A DNA stretch of 64,000 nucleotides from Trileptium ribeirensis (GCA_030248225.1 JASANE010003224.1:56978-120977); one strand, 5' to 3'; counted from the first letter of the stretch, positions 33,180 through 44,830 are shown. Translations and numbers: made by a program. Notes: generated by a model not told the origin, from the letters alone.

Positions 33180-34660
33180 GTCTTTTATATTTCATTTTGT
33201 CAAACAATGTAATAAAACACGTCGGTCCAAAAAGCAAATGAGCAATAGTCTAATGAAATTACGGCGAATTGAAAACAATGTAACGTCACATTCGATCGCT
33301 TCCCTGTTGAAGAAGGTAATGCTGAAAGAGAATGGAGAGAGGTGTTTTGCAAAATACTAGCTATCGGCGAGAAACGCATTGGCACAATATTTAGCAAACC
33401 AGAAGCGCTAGATGGTCATTGTCCTGTTAGCTAAAGAGTTCGGTCGGCACGCCTGTCACAGAAAAATTAGCGATGCACGGCTGAGAATTATTAGAGATTT
33501 TTTCGATCAGTTACCATAACAAAAGGCCAATGTTTCCAGTGACTCCTATCGTCGACGTGCCATTTCATAGCGGAAATACTTGCAATCGGGCTTAACGAAT
33601 TCGTGCTTTATATCGAGATCATACTAATATCACCATAGAGTTGGTATCCTACGATAAATTTAACAGGATTTTCAATGACGAGTATAGCTATTATAGCTTT
33701 GATAGACCAAAAATGAGTTGTGCGATACGTCCTTTATTAAAGTCTACGGCTCCACACCGGAACAGCAAAAAGCTCTTAAAGCGGAATATGACAATCACAA
33801 TCATCGTGCCGAATTGGCTTATCGTTCAAAGCGTGAAGATTCTGCCATTGGTAAAGCCCACGGCTGTACTCTTGCTTTAGCGAGTTTCGACACTTGCGAA
33901 AAATCCTTGTCACCCATGGAACGGCGGCGTCAAATATGCATTCTAATGTAAAATTGTCCACGTTTAACTTTACTGTTTTGGATATGCGGATAAATAAAGT
34001 TTTCTGTTAATTATGGAATGAAACGTCTGGAGTGAAGGGATCCAAGTGCTGGCTGCAATCGCTAGAGTCACACGTCGAACGGAAGGGCAGTACAGCGCTA
34101 CCGCTGGTGGTCAAAATTGAAGTCAGGCAGTAGGGGCCATGTTTTTATACGTTCTGGCCTCAACCAGCTCAGAAATAGAGCGAATGGAGCAAAAGTTTAT
34201 AGAAAGTGGCCATAGCCGCGTGGAATGCTACACAGTGCATTCACAGATCGAATCGGCCTCGAGAAATAGACTTATCTTTGGTCCAGCGGACTGGTGTCGT
34301 ATTGTTCGCGAATTGGGCTACCAAGTGGTTGAGCCAACAATTGGCGGCTGGGTCAATTTTCCGGGTTTGGCAAAGCATCTGTTGAGGAATAGTCATGTTA
34401 CCGATAGTGGACACCTTGTTACTTGGCTAAATTTTAGGCGTATCGTCTATCCGAAAAAAGACTTGACAACGATGTATGCTAACTACGAAATTGCCGAAAA
34501 TTTTGATTTCATGCGAATTCTAATCAATCTAAAGCACGAAAGTCAGAAAATAGCGCTTTGGCTGCACCGGAACAAATGCACGACGTGCAAAAACTTCCTA
34601 TCTCAAACAACAAGGCACCAGATTTATGAGCAATGTCGGAAAAGCATATTCTAGTGCCGG
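33180..34660 (+). pseudogene. Transposase-like relic of a DTC..C / GHS-DxxH-IE type animal family
   Basis: A degraded protein in several frames. Near 33,500-33,600 reads SSDSYRRRAIS and KYLQSGLTN. Near 33,640-33,730 reads VSYDKFNRIFNDEYSYYSFD then RPK. Near 33,740-33,930 lies EQQKALKAEYDNHNHRAELA, then LALASFD. After a gap come KFIESGHSRVECYTVHSQIE, FGPADWCRIVRELGY and a LNFRRIVYPKK segment (34,195-34,460). This order (VxYxxYxxIF, PKxDTCxxC-like, charged helix, LSFDxQK, HSxxxxDxxHxxIE, PxDW, VxxM-xxF) is that of a multi-copy transposon-encoded protein common in arthropods and other invertebrates. I recognise the family by its order of motifs but have no settled name for it. Stops and shifts make it inactive. 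Confidence 0.65.
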
Positions 34661-34691
34661 AACCCGACTTTTGCTTCGATATTGTTTTTAG

Positions 34692-34730
34692 AATCACAAG
34701 TGACGACAGATATGACTATATGATTGCAGA
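34692..34730 (+). CDS. Phase-2 microexon
   Basis: 39 bases from GATATTGTTTTTAG to GTGAGT, phase 2-2, encoding ITSDDRYDYMIA. It lies only 30 bases after the transposase relic. The junction to 35,387 gives GAC. Small size lowers certainty, but both splice sites are good. Confidence 0.45.
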
Positions 34731-35386
34731 GTGAGTAATAACTTTTCTCATTATTTTTTTAGGAATATGTTCACACAAACAAAAGGTTTACTTCAAGAAG
34801 TATGACAATAACAATACTAAATCGCTCAAGATGTTATCATAAATTCATAATTGATTCGAGAATTCTGATTGATAGCCTGAGAAAAGGCGACATGCATGCA
34901 CTCAAAAATTTCAAAGGACTGTTTAAAATTTTTTATGGACGGAGAATTAACAACTTTATCTGGTAAAGCGTTTCATATATTTGTGATTCTATTTGCAAAA
35001 AAACGTTTTAGTTAATGGTAGACGACAATGTTCAGTTATACGCGGTTGTTTTGAGGCAAGACGGGCCTAAGAGGCAAATATTTTTTGGCAATGCTTTATT
35101 TCCCGTCTACTAGTGTTGCCAGAACAGCTACTAAGCCACAACATTTTCGAGACAGTAAGCCACATTTTATATTTAATGATTTTAATTTGCTATTGAAATA
35201 CGTGTGCAGGAAATTATTGGTCAAAAACTCAAAATTATGACTTTGTCGCTTAGATCTTTCTGACACCAACGCGACGATGTGTGTAAATGTTCCATAATAG
35301 AGAGAGTTTCTATAGGAACACTAGATTACCGCAAAATTTTCACGAATGAATAATGTGATTACATCTTACAGAAAAATGTATTTCAG

Positions 35387-35476
35387 CCTATGTGAAGCTG
35401 GCGCCGTGCTGTGTAACTTGCTGAATGTTGTCTCGTCTGTTGATTGCCATGCGAATAACGAATTTAGCCGTTTTTC
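35387..35476 (+). CDS. Phase-2 exon, hydrophobic/Cys-containing
   Basis: 90 bases from AATGTATTTCAG to GTGAGT, phase 2-2. It encodes LCEAGAVLCNLLNVVSSVDC, then HANNEFSRF. The start weakly recalls the helix-type exons (hydrophobic i, i+3/4 spacing). The junction to 38,854 gives TCG. Confidence 0.55.
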
Positions 35477-35520
35477 GTGAGTTTGTCCAGCTATAGTAAA
35501 TGGTCAGTGTGGCGTTGTAT

Positions 35521-36310
35521 TCAGAACGTAGTGGAGATTGTGTGTTGCAGGGGTGACAGCTTTTAAATTTCGTCTCTGTGTGTGCGATCGGCCATAACTC
35601 GGGAACAACTTAACCGATTTTCATGATCGTGGGCTCATTCGAACCGGTATAGTCGATTTACCGTGTACATCCGCGAGCGTTTTTAATTTGGGGTCTGGTT
35701 CCGGGGTCAGGGGTTGAAATGTGGGTTTTTACCACATTTTAGTACTCTTCACGGAAGCAAAATTGTTTTAATCTTAAGTTGTGAAATTTTTCTCAGGTTG
35801 GTTTTATTTTATAGTAAAATGATAAACGCCGATACGCATGTTTTGTTTTTCGATTGAGGCTCCGGTTCTGGAATTATGGGTTTTGAGGTACGCGGGTATG
35901 GCGCCCCACATTGTTCCTGGACCCAAAATTTGAAAATTTTTTCTGACGTCCCGGGCTGCTGAAAAGTTTCATTTGGAGGGTTTCGGGCATGGGAAACTCA
36001 TGACCGGGGTTGGTTTTGCTCTGCGACTCAACTTTATTGGTACGGGGCTCTGGCGCCCAAGTGATTCCTCTACCCAAAGTTCCCAATTTTATTGTGACGT
36101 CCTGGGAAGCTGATAGCTTGTACTTGGTGGGTTTTCGGGCATGAGAAACTTATTGCCGGTGTTGGTTTTGTTCTAACAAGTGTGGTACTGTGTAGTATCC
36201 ATCCACATATAGCATTATGGATGTATGCTATCGAGAGCTGATTAGCTGTGCATGCAAAATGCGAAGCTTTACCTACGCTTCACTACGTTCGGCAATCTCG
36301 ATAGAGTTAC
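35521..36310 (+). repeat. Dispersed repeat B, copy 2
   Basis: Collinear with 17,002-17,750: TCAGAACGTAGTGGAGATTG, CATAACTCGGGAAC, TTTACCGTGTACATCC, a GGTTGGTTTTATTTTATAG segment and CGATAGAGTTACTAG at the end. It begins 45 bases after the donor of exon 35,387. Confidence 0.75.
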
Positions 36311-36654
36311 TAGCTGTAATGATCTTTGTTTTAAAAGTGGAATGTCGGCATAAACTCTGCCCGTTTGTAAACTTACGGCAGCGTACCGTATACTCATTAC
36401 CAAATTTGAAATGAAATAAAATTTATAGAAAATTCTGAGTTAGTTTCTTGCTTGTAGAACACGAAGCATGGTTTTATTTAATTCGTGAATTGCTATAGGA
36501 TTTGCTGGGAACCCGTGGCGACAGGGTATGGAGGAAAATGTAAAACCGATGTGGTGACAAAATATAGAGATTAGCGCCAATTCGTGCAAACTGCAGGAAC
36601 CTGGGATGTAAAATTAATCTCTCCAATAGATTAAGAAGGTAAAAATACTGTATG

Positions 36655-36692
36655 TCATAATTATTATTTTTTTATTATTATTATTTATTTGT
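36655..36692. repeat. ATT simple repeat
   Basis: ATTATT-type run flanked by unremarkable intronic sequence. The surrounding 36,320-37,400 holds no gene that I can support. Confidence 0.7.
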
Positions 36693-37416
36693 GGAATGTC
36701 TGAGACATCATGACAGTATCCTTCCGAGGGTACCTTGAGCTCACCACTGCAATCAACACAGCTGGTGAAATTATGCTATATGCTATAGGTTCATTTTTGC
36801 TATTTCTGGACCCCTCGGCTGAAATAGGAGTGGTGTTATTTCGAGGTACCCTGGCCATCATAGCTCCTTACCACAACCTTGGAGACGAAAATTAACCACT
36901 CTGACTCGGAGTGTCAGGTTGCCTTTAGTTCAATCCCATTTATACCAAATCCTAAGAAAAGTACACTCAAAATCCATTTCCCTGAAATTTAAGTTAAGTT
37001 TCTTTGATTCTTGAACCGCCAGATATTCCTTTAAAATTACAGAATAATGATATTTCAAAAAATCGTCTTTATTGAGTTAGCATATTAAGTGTTATCTTTG
37101 GAATTTCAATTAATATTATTTTAATTTTAAAAGAATATCCGGTAATGTAAATATCAAAGAAAATTTTCTTAAATTTCACAGAAATTATTTGAGTGTACAC
37201 AATATTCTCAACTCTTCCGAACATACTGAAAGTGATATGGTGCAGTAGCAGAACACAATCGCCATTAGATGTTCAGTTTTGCTTCTTTGCTTCACGGAAT
37301 ATTTGATAGAAGTTAGCTAAACCGTAACTATGGAGGCATTTATTACATGTAAAATTGAGAAAAGCGCAAACAAAACAGATTTAAATTTTTCAAATGACGT
37401 ACATTGATGACTTCTA

Positions 37417-37588
37417 CAGTACTCGCCAAATTTCACTGTAGCTCGCCCTAGACTGCTCGCAAATTAGTGGGGACTCGTTTGTCACTCGCCCGAAAAAATC
37501 ATTCTAAAGTAGAATTTTATTGTTAATTTAAATCTTTTCGAAGTCTCGAGAGAGCTCGTAACGTGGCAGTCACTTCTGGCGAGCCCTG
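37417..37588. mobile_element. Pogo/Tigger-like MITE
   Basis: 172 bases starting CAGTACTCGCCAAATTTCAC and ending GTCACTTCTGGCGAGCCCTG. The inverted end reads CAGGGCTCGCCAGAAGTGAC, a clear terminal inverted repeat. The element is flanked by TA on both sides (37,415-37,416 and 37,589-37,590), as for Tc1/mariner/pogo insertions. Related ends occur at 37,739, 39,207-39,250 and 53,403-53,422. Confidence 0.7.
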
Positions 37589-37599
37589 TACCATTATAG

Positions 37600-38850
37600 C
37601 CTACCTAACCTAATTCTGTTTAACTCGTGATTCAAAATATATAGTTTGAATAGTATAAAAGGCAGCAGCGTGAGAAAGTTATATAGCTATAAAAATGCAT
37701 GCATTAAATTTTGTTGACGCTTAAAGATAATATACATACAGTGTCTGCCAGAAGTGACGTGTGTTCGTTTTTGTTCCAGCCTTTAGTTTCCATGACTTAG
37801 TAAAATGTGTCTTGAAGCTGCGAAATACTTGATTCGATGTGAGTGTTGAAATATTGCTGTGATTATTATTTTGTTTTTGGAGATTTGGTCGATACGCTCA
37901 TAGTGTTAGACGGTCTCCTAAAGTTTGTCCCTATCGAAAATACACTTTCAGGGCTGTAATCGTGTTATCACAACTGAAATGACCGCTGCTTTCTCGCTTG
38001 AAACATATTGCTGTGCTCACTCGCTCGAAGTCTCATTTCTGCCACACAGTGTTCAGTCTGCTAAAGAAATTTGTGCTTTGTTGGCTGGTTTTATAAGGCG
38101 CCCCAGAGTACGAGATGTAATGGGGATACTCCTATCGCGGCTTTTCGAAGTTGTCTCCAAAGTACCTGGGGTAACCGAACTAGGGGCACCTGCGGAGGAG
38201 ACATTCAGTTTCTCCTAGGTCGACCTGGAGCACCCTCCGGCTGAACTGGGGACTGAAAATGCTAAAATAGCGTATATATATAGCTGATTCACTGTAAATA
38301 TAAACATTTAGTTAATTTTAGAGTTCCACAAGGAAAAACTGCCATATTTTTTGCATCGCCGAGAAAAATCTGGTTTCTTTAAACCAGCAGTTGGGCGCTT
38401 TAAGCTCTTCCGTCTGGCCCGCCACTCCGCTCTCCATTCTCAGAAAATTTTGGCGCCCCATTTAAATGGCTAGTCCTATAATTGCTCGAAAAATAATAAT
38501 TTTTTACAGTTTTCGCAGCTTCTACACATTTCTTTGGATTTCAGGCCCAAAAATGCTCAGAAAGCATTCGTTTTTTGCAATTTTATGATCCTCCAGTTTT
38601 TACTCTCTCCTTCCGAAGAGTGGTACCATTTCGTGCCCACTCTCCTGTCTGTACGAGTCCGTGGAGAAGCCAGAAAATTGAGCTATTTTTTCGTCGTGCA
38701 GAAAAATACCTGGAGGAGCTGAATTGAGGGAAGCCAAAAATACATGGGAGTACTTCCTTCCGTGGGAAAGCCAGCGTAATGTATCGGAATAGCAAAATTG
38801 TTGTTTCCCGTATTTTATCTTACTTGTTTGATTATAAAAGATTGTTTTTG
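37600..38850. other. Intronic DNA with one more pogo-like end
   Basis: Position 37,739 starts CAGTGTCTGCCAGAAGTGAC after TA, another left end of the MITE family. A G+C-richer patch at 38,080-38,250 has an open frame that opens in phase 0 rather than phase 2 after a CTTTCAG. No donor supports it as an exon. Confidence 0.4.
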
Positions 38851-38853
38851 AAG

Positions 38854-38961
38854 GAGTTATCAAGTTCATGACATCACGCTTGGGAGTACGAATGCAGCGA
38901 TCGATGATGTTGTTAGCAAATTTTCACTTATGAACTTGAATGATCCATTAACCCCGCAGAG
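38854..38961 (+). CDS. Phase-2 exon
   Basis: 108 bases from GATTGTTTTTGAAG to GTACGT, phase 2-2. It encodes SYQVHDITLGSTNAAIDDVV, then SKFSLMNLNDPLTPQ. The junction to 39,573 gives AGG. No known domain. Confidence 0.58.
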
Positions 38962-39206
38962 GTACGTTATCACTAAGAGCAATATATATGGTTTTCACGA
39001 GAATTGAGTGTTGTTAGTGCGAGGTTCGCTCGATTATCTTTTGAAATTGTGTCGAAAGGTGTTGGTTTCTTGTTCCAAATTTTTTAGTTTAGTTTCACTT
39101 TTTTTATAATTTATTCGAGACATATTCGAAGTTTTGTTCGAGAATTGCTCGCGGATAATTAAATTTTGCTCCATTTGTGTGCGATTTTGTTTCGTTCGAA
39201 ACTCGA

Positions 39207-39250
39207 CAGTCATTTCTGGCGAGTACTGTGCAGTACGCGCCAGAAATGAC
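39207..39250. repeat. Palindrome of two head-to-head MITE ends
   Basis: GTCATTTCTGGCGAGTACTG (39,209-39,228) is followed, after TG, by CAGTACGCGCCAGAAATGAC. This is a 20-base inverted repeat with one mismatch. Each half is an end of the pogo-like MITE at 37,417, so two elements meet end to end. Confidence 0.8.
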
Positions 39251-39572
39251 GGTAGCATTTAGAGCGAGGATTTCGTATATTTAATCGCGCGATTTAGTAT
39301 AAGCAAGTTTTAGTTTTTAGCATATGATTTTGGTACACTTTGTTTCTAGTGACAACAGACATGATTATAGTTAAGAACAGAAATGGTAATATTCAGATTT
39401 GTAGCTCTCAGATTTTGAGAAACTTGATCCAAGGAACTGAATCAAAACTGGGTCTACTGGACTAACATTATATGTTTGTATAAATTTGTTAAGATTTATT
39501 ATGGTACATGTTGGTTCCACATTTTTCCTGCAATGAATACTGATTGTTTTTATAAAGTTAAAAATTTTACAG

Positions 39573-39677
39573 GTTTCCCGATGTCACTGCAACGTCGATT
39601 TGTTTTAGATCAAGTAGCGAAGTGATAGTCGGGGCTAACGAAGAATGTTGTGGAGTAGAAAATCCTGAGATATGTGT
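39573..39677 (+). CDS. Phase-2 exon, Cys-containing
   Basis: 105 bases from AAAAATTTTACAG to GTGAGT, phase 2-2. It encodes FPDVTATSICFRSSSEVIVG, then ANEECCGVENPEICV; its four Cys are the densest of the set. The junction to 43,538 gives GTG. Confidence 0.6.
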
Positions 39678-39689
39678 GTGAGTTTTGCG

Positions 39690-40690
39690 AGCTCATTCCA
39701 CTCGCGAGCAAGTGGAACGAGAATTTTCAATTTTGGGTTTGGAGGGAGGGGGGTTGAGGAGGTCCTGTCTGTGTGTGTGTCGCACCTGGATCTCGATGAC
39801 GGTGGGGCGGATTTTGATGCAAGATAGCTCATTCGAACCGCAATGGTCTATTTAGGTGTAGTGACGGAACCCGATTTTTGAATTTTTTTGCCGTGAGAAA
39901 AGTTATGGGGCAAAATGACGTCATTTTGGTCCATTTTTCGGGCACCCTTTTTTGCGACTTTTCTCAATAAGTAAACAAAATATCCGCAAATTAATATGCC
40001 TATTCCATGTAGCTTTACCAGGGCTTTCCAATGATATATAACAAGTTTTTCAACTACTTCCCAATCTAGAGTCTATAAGCTTATAGTTGGCGCCAAATTT
40101 CATATTTGGTGACAAGTCGTGGGAAAAGCACCTGAATGTGTGTTTATTGTTGGTTTTAGTGCCGGATATGGGGTTTTCTGGGCCAACAAGTTCATTGCGA
40201 GTGTCAAAAATATTGTGTGGCAAATATTTTTCACAGTTGTGCTTCATGCTTGGTATGAAAAATGAGATTTTTCTCAAGTGTCGGCTTGAATTCTTTAACG
40301 TTCTTTTCACGGTCAAGTTAGGGTTTTATTGAATTATTAAATGGTTAGTTCATTGTTTTTGTACTCGTATTGATGTTTTGTCTACTGCATACGTTGGCTA
40401 TCAAAAGAGGCGGGCGTAACTATGACTCATCACTCACGGTTTATATAATGCTGCACCTGCGTACTGTGTGTAGGCTTTGTTTGTGTGTGCTTTCTACAAC
40501 AGACTTCGGGGGATTGTTCTCACCACTCGAATTCTGGCTCGCAAGCGAGCTTCACTAGTATTTCGTTTTCTTGGCTTAAGATCCCTATGGCCGTGATGCA
40601 TTTTACTAGTCAACGCCCTAAAAACAGGTTATTGTAATTGCTTGTGCTAGTTTTTTGTCAGATTCGATCCATAAAATCAGTTTCAAAACC
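39690..40690. other. Repeat-like intronic DNA
   Basis: Contains CTGTCTGTGTGTGTGTCGCAC, AGCTCATTCGAACCGCAATGG and TTTTTGCCGTGAGAAAAG, the same style of sequence as repeat B but not collinear with it. No coding frame supported. Confidence 0.4.
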
Positions 40691-40700
40691 CGGCATCCTA

Positions 40701-40862
40701 CAGTCGCGGCCAAAAATAAGTGCAATCGAAAACGATCGAAATTGCAATCGATCGGAATTTCTATTAATCGTAAATAATCGAATTTTACAATACTAAAATT
40801 TATTTAAATGCGCCAAAATCGAAATCGATCGATTATTTTGGACTTAATTCCGACCCTGACTG
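40701..40862. mobile_element. Tc1/mariner-like MITE
   Basis: 162 bases flanked by TA (40,699-40,700 and 40,863-40,864). The left end is CAGTCGCGGCCAAAAATAAG and the right end, read inverted, is CAGTCAGGGTCGGAATTAAG: terminal inverted repeats of about 25 bases. The interior is rich in AATCGATCG words, which recur at 46,200-46,300. Confidence 0.8.
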
Positions 40863-40904
40863 TAAAATTCTTGAAATTTCTTTCCTTCGTGTTATTATTT
40901 TATC

Positions 40905-41945
40905 ATCTTTTCCCTTGTTTTTCTTAATTTCGTTTGTTTTAATTCGTCTTGATATCCCTCGTTTTTCTTAATTTCGTTTGTTTTAATTCGTCTTGATATC
41001 CCTAGTTTTTCTTAATTTCGTTTGTTTTAATTTGTCTTGATATCCCTCGTTTTTCTTAATTTCGTTTGTTTTAATTCGTCTTGATATCCCTCGTTTTTCT
41101 TAATTTCGTTTGTTTTAATTCGTCTTGATATCCCTCGTTTTTATTAATTTCGTTTGTTTTACTTCGTCTTGATATCCCTCGTTTTTCTTAATTTCGTTTG
41201 TTTTACTTCGTCTTGATATCCCTTGTTTTTCTTAATGTCGTTTGTTTTACTTCGTCTTGATATCCCTCGTTTTTCTTAATTTCGTTTGTTTTACTTCGTC
41301 TTGATATCCCTCGTTTTTCTTAATTTCGTTTGTTTTAATTCGTCTTGATATCCCTCGTTTTTCTTAATTTCGTTTGTTTTAATTCGTCTTGATATCCCTC
41401 GTTTTTCTTAATTTCGATTGTTTTACTTCGTCTTGATATCCCTCGTTTTTCTTAATTTCGTTTGTTTTAATTCGTCTTGATATCCCTTGTTTTTCTTAAT
41501 TTCGTTTGTTTTAATTCGTCTTGATATCCCTCGTTTTTCTTAATTTCGATTGTTTTACTTCGTCTTGATATCCCTCGTTTTTCTTAATTTCGTTTGTTTT
41601 ACTTCGTCTTGATATCCCTCGTTTTTCTTAATTTCGTTTGTTTTACTTCGTCTTGATATCACTTGTTTTTCTTAATTTCGTTTGTTTTACTTCGTCTTGA
41701 TATCCCTCATTTTTCTTAATTTCGTTTGTTTTAATTCGTCTTGATATCCCTCGTTTTTCTTAGTTTCGTTTGTTTTAATACGTCGATATCCCTCGTTTTT
41801 CTTAATTTCGTTTGTTTTAATTCGTCTTGATATCCCTCGTTTTTCTTAATTTCGTTTGTTTTAATTCGTCTTGATATCCCTCGTTTTTCTTAATTTCGTT
41901 TGTTTTAATTCGTCTTGATATCCCTCGTTTTTCTTAATTTCTTTG
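40905..41945. repeat. 44-base tandem repeat, about 23 units
   Basis: Highly uniform units of TTTTTCTTAATTTCGTTTG followed by TTTTAATTCGTCTTGATATC and CCTCG. Two main variants alternate (AATTCGTC and ACTTCGTC), and one shortened unit lies at about 41,777. The near identity indicates recent expansion. The array starts 40 bases after the mariner-like MITE and ends just before the zinc-finger relic. Confidence 0.95.
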
Positions 41946-42004
41946 TTTTGGTTTTAGTTGCATTCGCTTTGCTTTTCGTCATCTTGACTTGAAAATCTCT
42001 CCCA

Positions 42005-42288
42005 TGCGATAACTGCCAAATGGAGTTCAAGTCGGAAAACACGTTGGTAAACCACAAAAAGGCACGCACCGAAGCGAAAGTAGTAGACGAAGCGAGTCTT
42101 GCGGTCGGGACATATCGAAGCGAACATCGCTCGGCATCGCCGAGCCTGTATCGCAGAAGAGGGCCAGGGCGGACCCAGGCGGTCGGAGCCATGTCCGAGG
42201 CTCGGATGTATCGAACGTGATACGGTGACTGCCCGTACTGCGGAAGACAACAATCCAAAACCAACATACCACGACATCGACGAACATG
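42005..42288 (+). pseudogene. C2HC zinc-finger array relic
   Basis: Three fingers of the C-x2-C-x11/12-H-x3-C type. The first is CDNCQMEFKSENTLVNHKKA, with the last Cys changed to Arg. The second is split by a one-base frame change: SESCGR, then HIEANIARHRRAC. The third, at 42,230-42,288, is intact: CPYCGRQQSKTNIPRHRRTC. The shared words CGR and N-I-x-R-H-R-R-x-C show that they are repeats of one module. The block is clearly G+C-richer than its surroundings, like the NADAR region. It could be a decayed finger gene or the N-terminal part of a transposon protein. It lies inside the intron between exons 39,573 and 43,538. Confidence 0.6.
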
Positions 42289-42639
42289 CCAGGGCTGACA
42301 AGCGTGGGAGGGGCATGGTTCTGCGGAGCCGCCATTGATAATGGTACAACTCCATTTGTCCTAAGAGAACTAAATTAGAAACAATTACCAAAATAACTTC
42401 GAGTTGTAGTGAATATATACATTAAAGAAAAATATCGACATTATTGAATGTATAAATAATCTTTCATCGTCGTTGCGCACTGATTCGAACGAACAATAGA
42501 AAGGCTAAGTTATGTTTTTGGTTGATGTATTTGCGACATGAATCCAATACTTAATTAGTTATTTAAGCGCTTTACATGTTTGTAATGTAATGCTGCTTGG
42601 ATATCAAATGATGTCTGGACGGTCCCAAGCCCGGATAGA

Positions 42640-43040
42640 AACAGAGCGGTACTAACGGTTGTGATTAACTACTACCAGTTTAATTCAGCATCCCACTGGA
42701 TCCCCGGTTACTTCATGGTTGTGATTAATTACCCATGGGTTACATCCGCGTTCCAATAATCTCCAATTATAACTTACTTCCGCATTCCAACAACTTCTGG
42801 TTACTGATTAATCACTTCCTGATGTCGCGATTAATAATTACTTCTGGATTTCGGACGAGGCAAGCGATTTGGTTCCCTATCCAGGCCGCATTCTGACTAT
42901 TTCTGGGTTAAATACTTCCGGATTATTTCCCCATCTCAGCCACTCCCAGATTATATAGTTCCACATTCAAATGAGATTAGTCAACCTGTGATTAGTAATG
43001 CCAAACTTTTGATTAATTACCCCAGTGATTGATTAATTTG
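42640..43040. repeat. Degenerate tandem repeat around GTGATTAATTAC
   Basis: Loose units of about 40-50 bases share GATTAATTAC, ACTTCCGGATT/ACTTCTGGATT and CATTCCAA words. Divergence is high and unit borders are uncertain. Confidence 0.45.
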
Positions 43041-43537
43041 CTCAGCTCCGAAAAGAAGATGGCAACGCCTCCTTTATTTATTTACTGGTACTAATGAACG
43101 AGCCATATGTTTTTCATGAGATAATATTGTATTATTGTTAGTAGCGGTGCCTGCGGACAGAATGGCGCTACGTCCCGCACCAACTTTAGAATTTGTTGGT
43201 CTCAACCTGTTCTCACCGCTGGACCGGTCCACACCGTTGATATTTTTCTGTCTAGAACTGTCAGTCTGCAAAGTTTCTTTGCCATGTTAGATTTGGTATT
43301 CAAAGTTATGTAATTTCGTAATATGTGTTACGATAACATTTCTCTAAACATGATATATACGTCAAAATTGCCTCCAAAAATAAGCGTTGGAAAACTTGGA
43401 TCAGTTTTTAATAAAATATTTACTTTTCTTAGCTGAATATAGATTTTTGACCTAATCGGTCCGGAACATTCACCGGTTTGAAAAATTTGTTCAGGTTGCA
43501 TTTATTATTACAGTTAAGTTTAAAAAGTTTATTTCAG

Positions 43538-43696
43538 GCAAACAGTTCCGTCAACATCGTTCCTAGATGAAAACACGACGACATCGCCAAGTTGTGTCAA
43601 ATTATTACCACCTGTCGATTTTGATTTGGCAATAAACGAGCGCCGTGGTCGTCGCAGTGTATCGACTTCAGACGATGTATCTAAAGACTTGGGGCG
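43538..43696 (+). CDS. Phase-2 exon, Thr/Ser/Asp-rich
   Basis: 159 bases from AGTTTATTTCAG to GTATGT, phase 2-2. It encodes QTVPSTSFLDENTTTSPSCV, a hydrophobic PPVDFDLAI stretch, then RRGRRSVSTSDD. The RRGRRSVS run resembles a basic kinase-site-like segment (inference). The junction to 45,297 gives CGT. Confidence 0.68.
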
Positions 43697-43789
43697 GTAT
43701 GTATGAGATTCAATGTTCTTAGGTTTTTTGGTATGATGTTATTATCGACAACATTCTCAGATTGACGAAATAAAGTGAATACTACGAGT

Positions 43790-44090
43790 TTCCAATGAGT
43801 GTGCTAGGGGAAAATCGTGAAAATTTCGTTTTTGTCTGTTTGTCTGTCGCTGTCATTCATGCCTCAATTTCGAATGGGCAGATTTCGATAAATTTCTTGT
43901 TCGGTAGCAGAAGTGATGACGATGTGCCCTTCGGTTGAATGCGAACAGCTCTTACTCCATCTTCCTGGTCAAAATGACAAAAACAGGTTTTTAAAGGTTC
44001 TTTGCCAAATCTGGCCATACGGGTGCCAGTGTTTCGCAGTCACATCTCGCGGCACATTCTTCTCATCGAAAAATCCAGTAAATAATCAGG
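43790..44090 (+). repeat. Dispersed repeat F, copy 1
   Basis: TCTGTCGCTGTCATTC, TTCTTGTTCGGTAGCAGAAG, AAATGACAAAAACAGG and CTTTGCCAAATCTGGCCATA appear in the same order as at 47,800-48,065. The two copies sit before different exons of the same gene model. Confidence 0.7.
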
Positions 44091-44289
44091 TCATTTACAA
44101 CTTTGCTGACCGTTACTTTTTTGTCAGACAGCCACTCCGTGGGCCATTGTGGGCCCGAATGTGGTTCGTCGGCCTTTTGCCAGAAATAGCGATTTTTAAA
44201 ATTTCGACGTGTTATTGCTTGTTTTTACTTTAAAATGAATGCCTATTAGGATATTAAGTACGCTGATTGCGAAGGTTTTGTTATCTAGT

Positions 44290-44830
44290 CCAACTTGACT
44301 ATATTGTACCTTTCCAGGGAGTTTCAAGTGTTTATTGGTTCCAATATGTAGTGGGTTTTCATTTGTCTGATTATGTATTGCGTGTAGAGAATCAACAGTA
44401 GTCTGTAGTTATTTCTGAAGGCTGAATACAATGGTTTGGTCATCTAGAGTCCAGCGAGCATATTTCATGCCTTTTCATGGGTTTAGGGTAAATGAAACCG
44501 ATTTCCAGAATATAGTCTGCCTTCAGATGTTTGCTTACGTATTGCGTACAGATAATCTAGAATAAATTATCTATATAGGATTTCCGGTAGGTTGGATACG
44601 ATGGTTTGGCTATCTAGAATCCAGTACATGGATCTTATGTCTTTTCACACGTTTTCATTGGGCTCAGGATCAATGATCCCTATTTCCACAGTATAATCGG
44701 TCTTCAGTAGCTTCGTAAATGGCATCAAAAATAGTCTATATGGAGTTTTTCGGTATGCTGAATACAATGGTTTAGCTATCTAGAAATCAGCGCAAATGCT
44801 TTATGCGTTGTCAGCTGTTTTCGACTTGGT
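44290..44830. repeat. Tandem repeat, period about 170
   Basis: Three or more units marked by CAATGGTTTGGTCATCTAGA (about 44,430), GATGGTTTGGCTATCTAGA (44,600) and CAATGGTTTAGCTATCTAGA (44,767). Each is followed by CTTTTCA and AATCAGCG / ATCCAG words. Non-coding. Confidence 0.65.

Noticed and set aside
36232..36414. Open phase-2 block after GCTGATTAG
   Set aside because: It lies in the tail of dispersed repeat B; the matching place in the 17.6 kb copy is not open.
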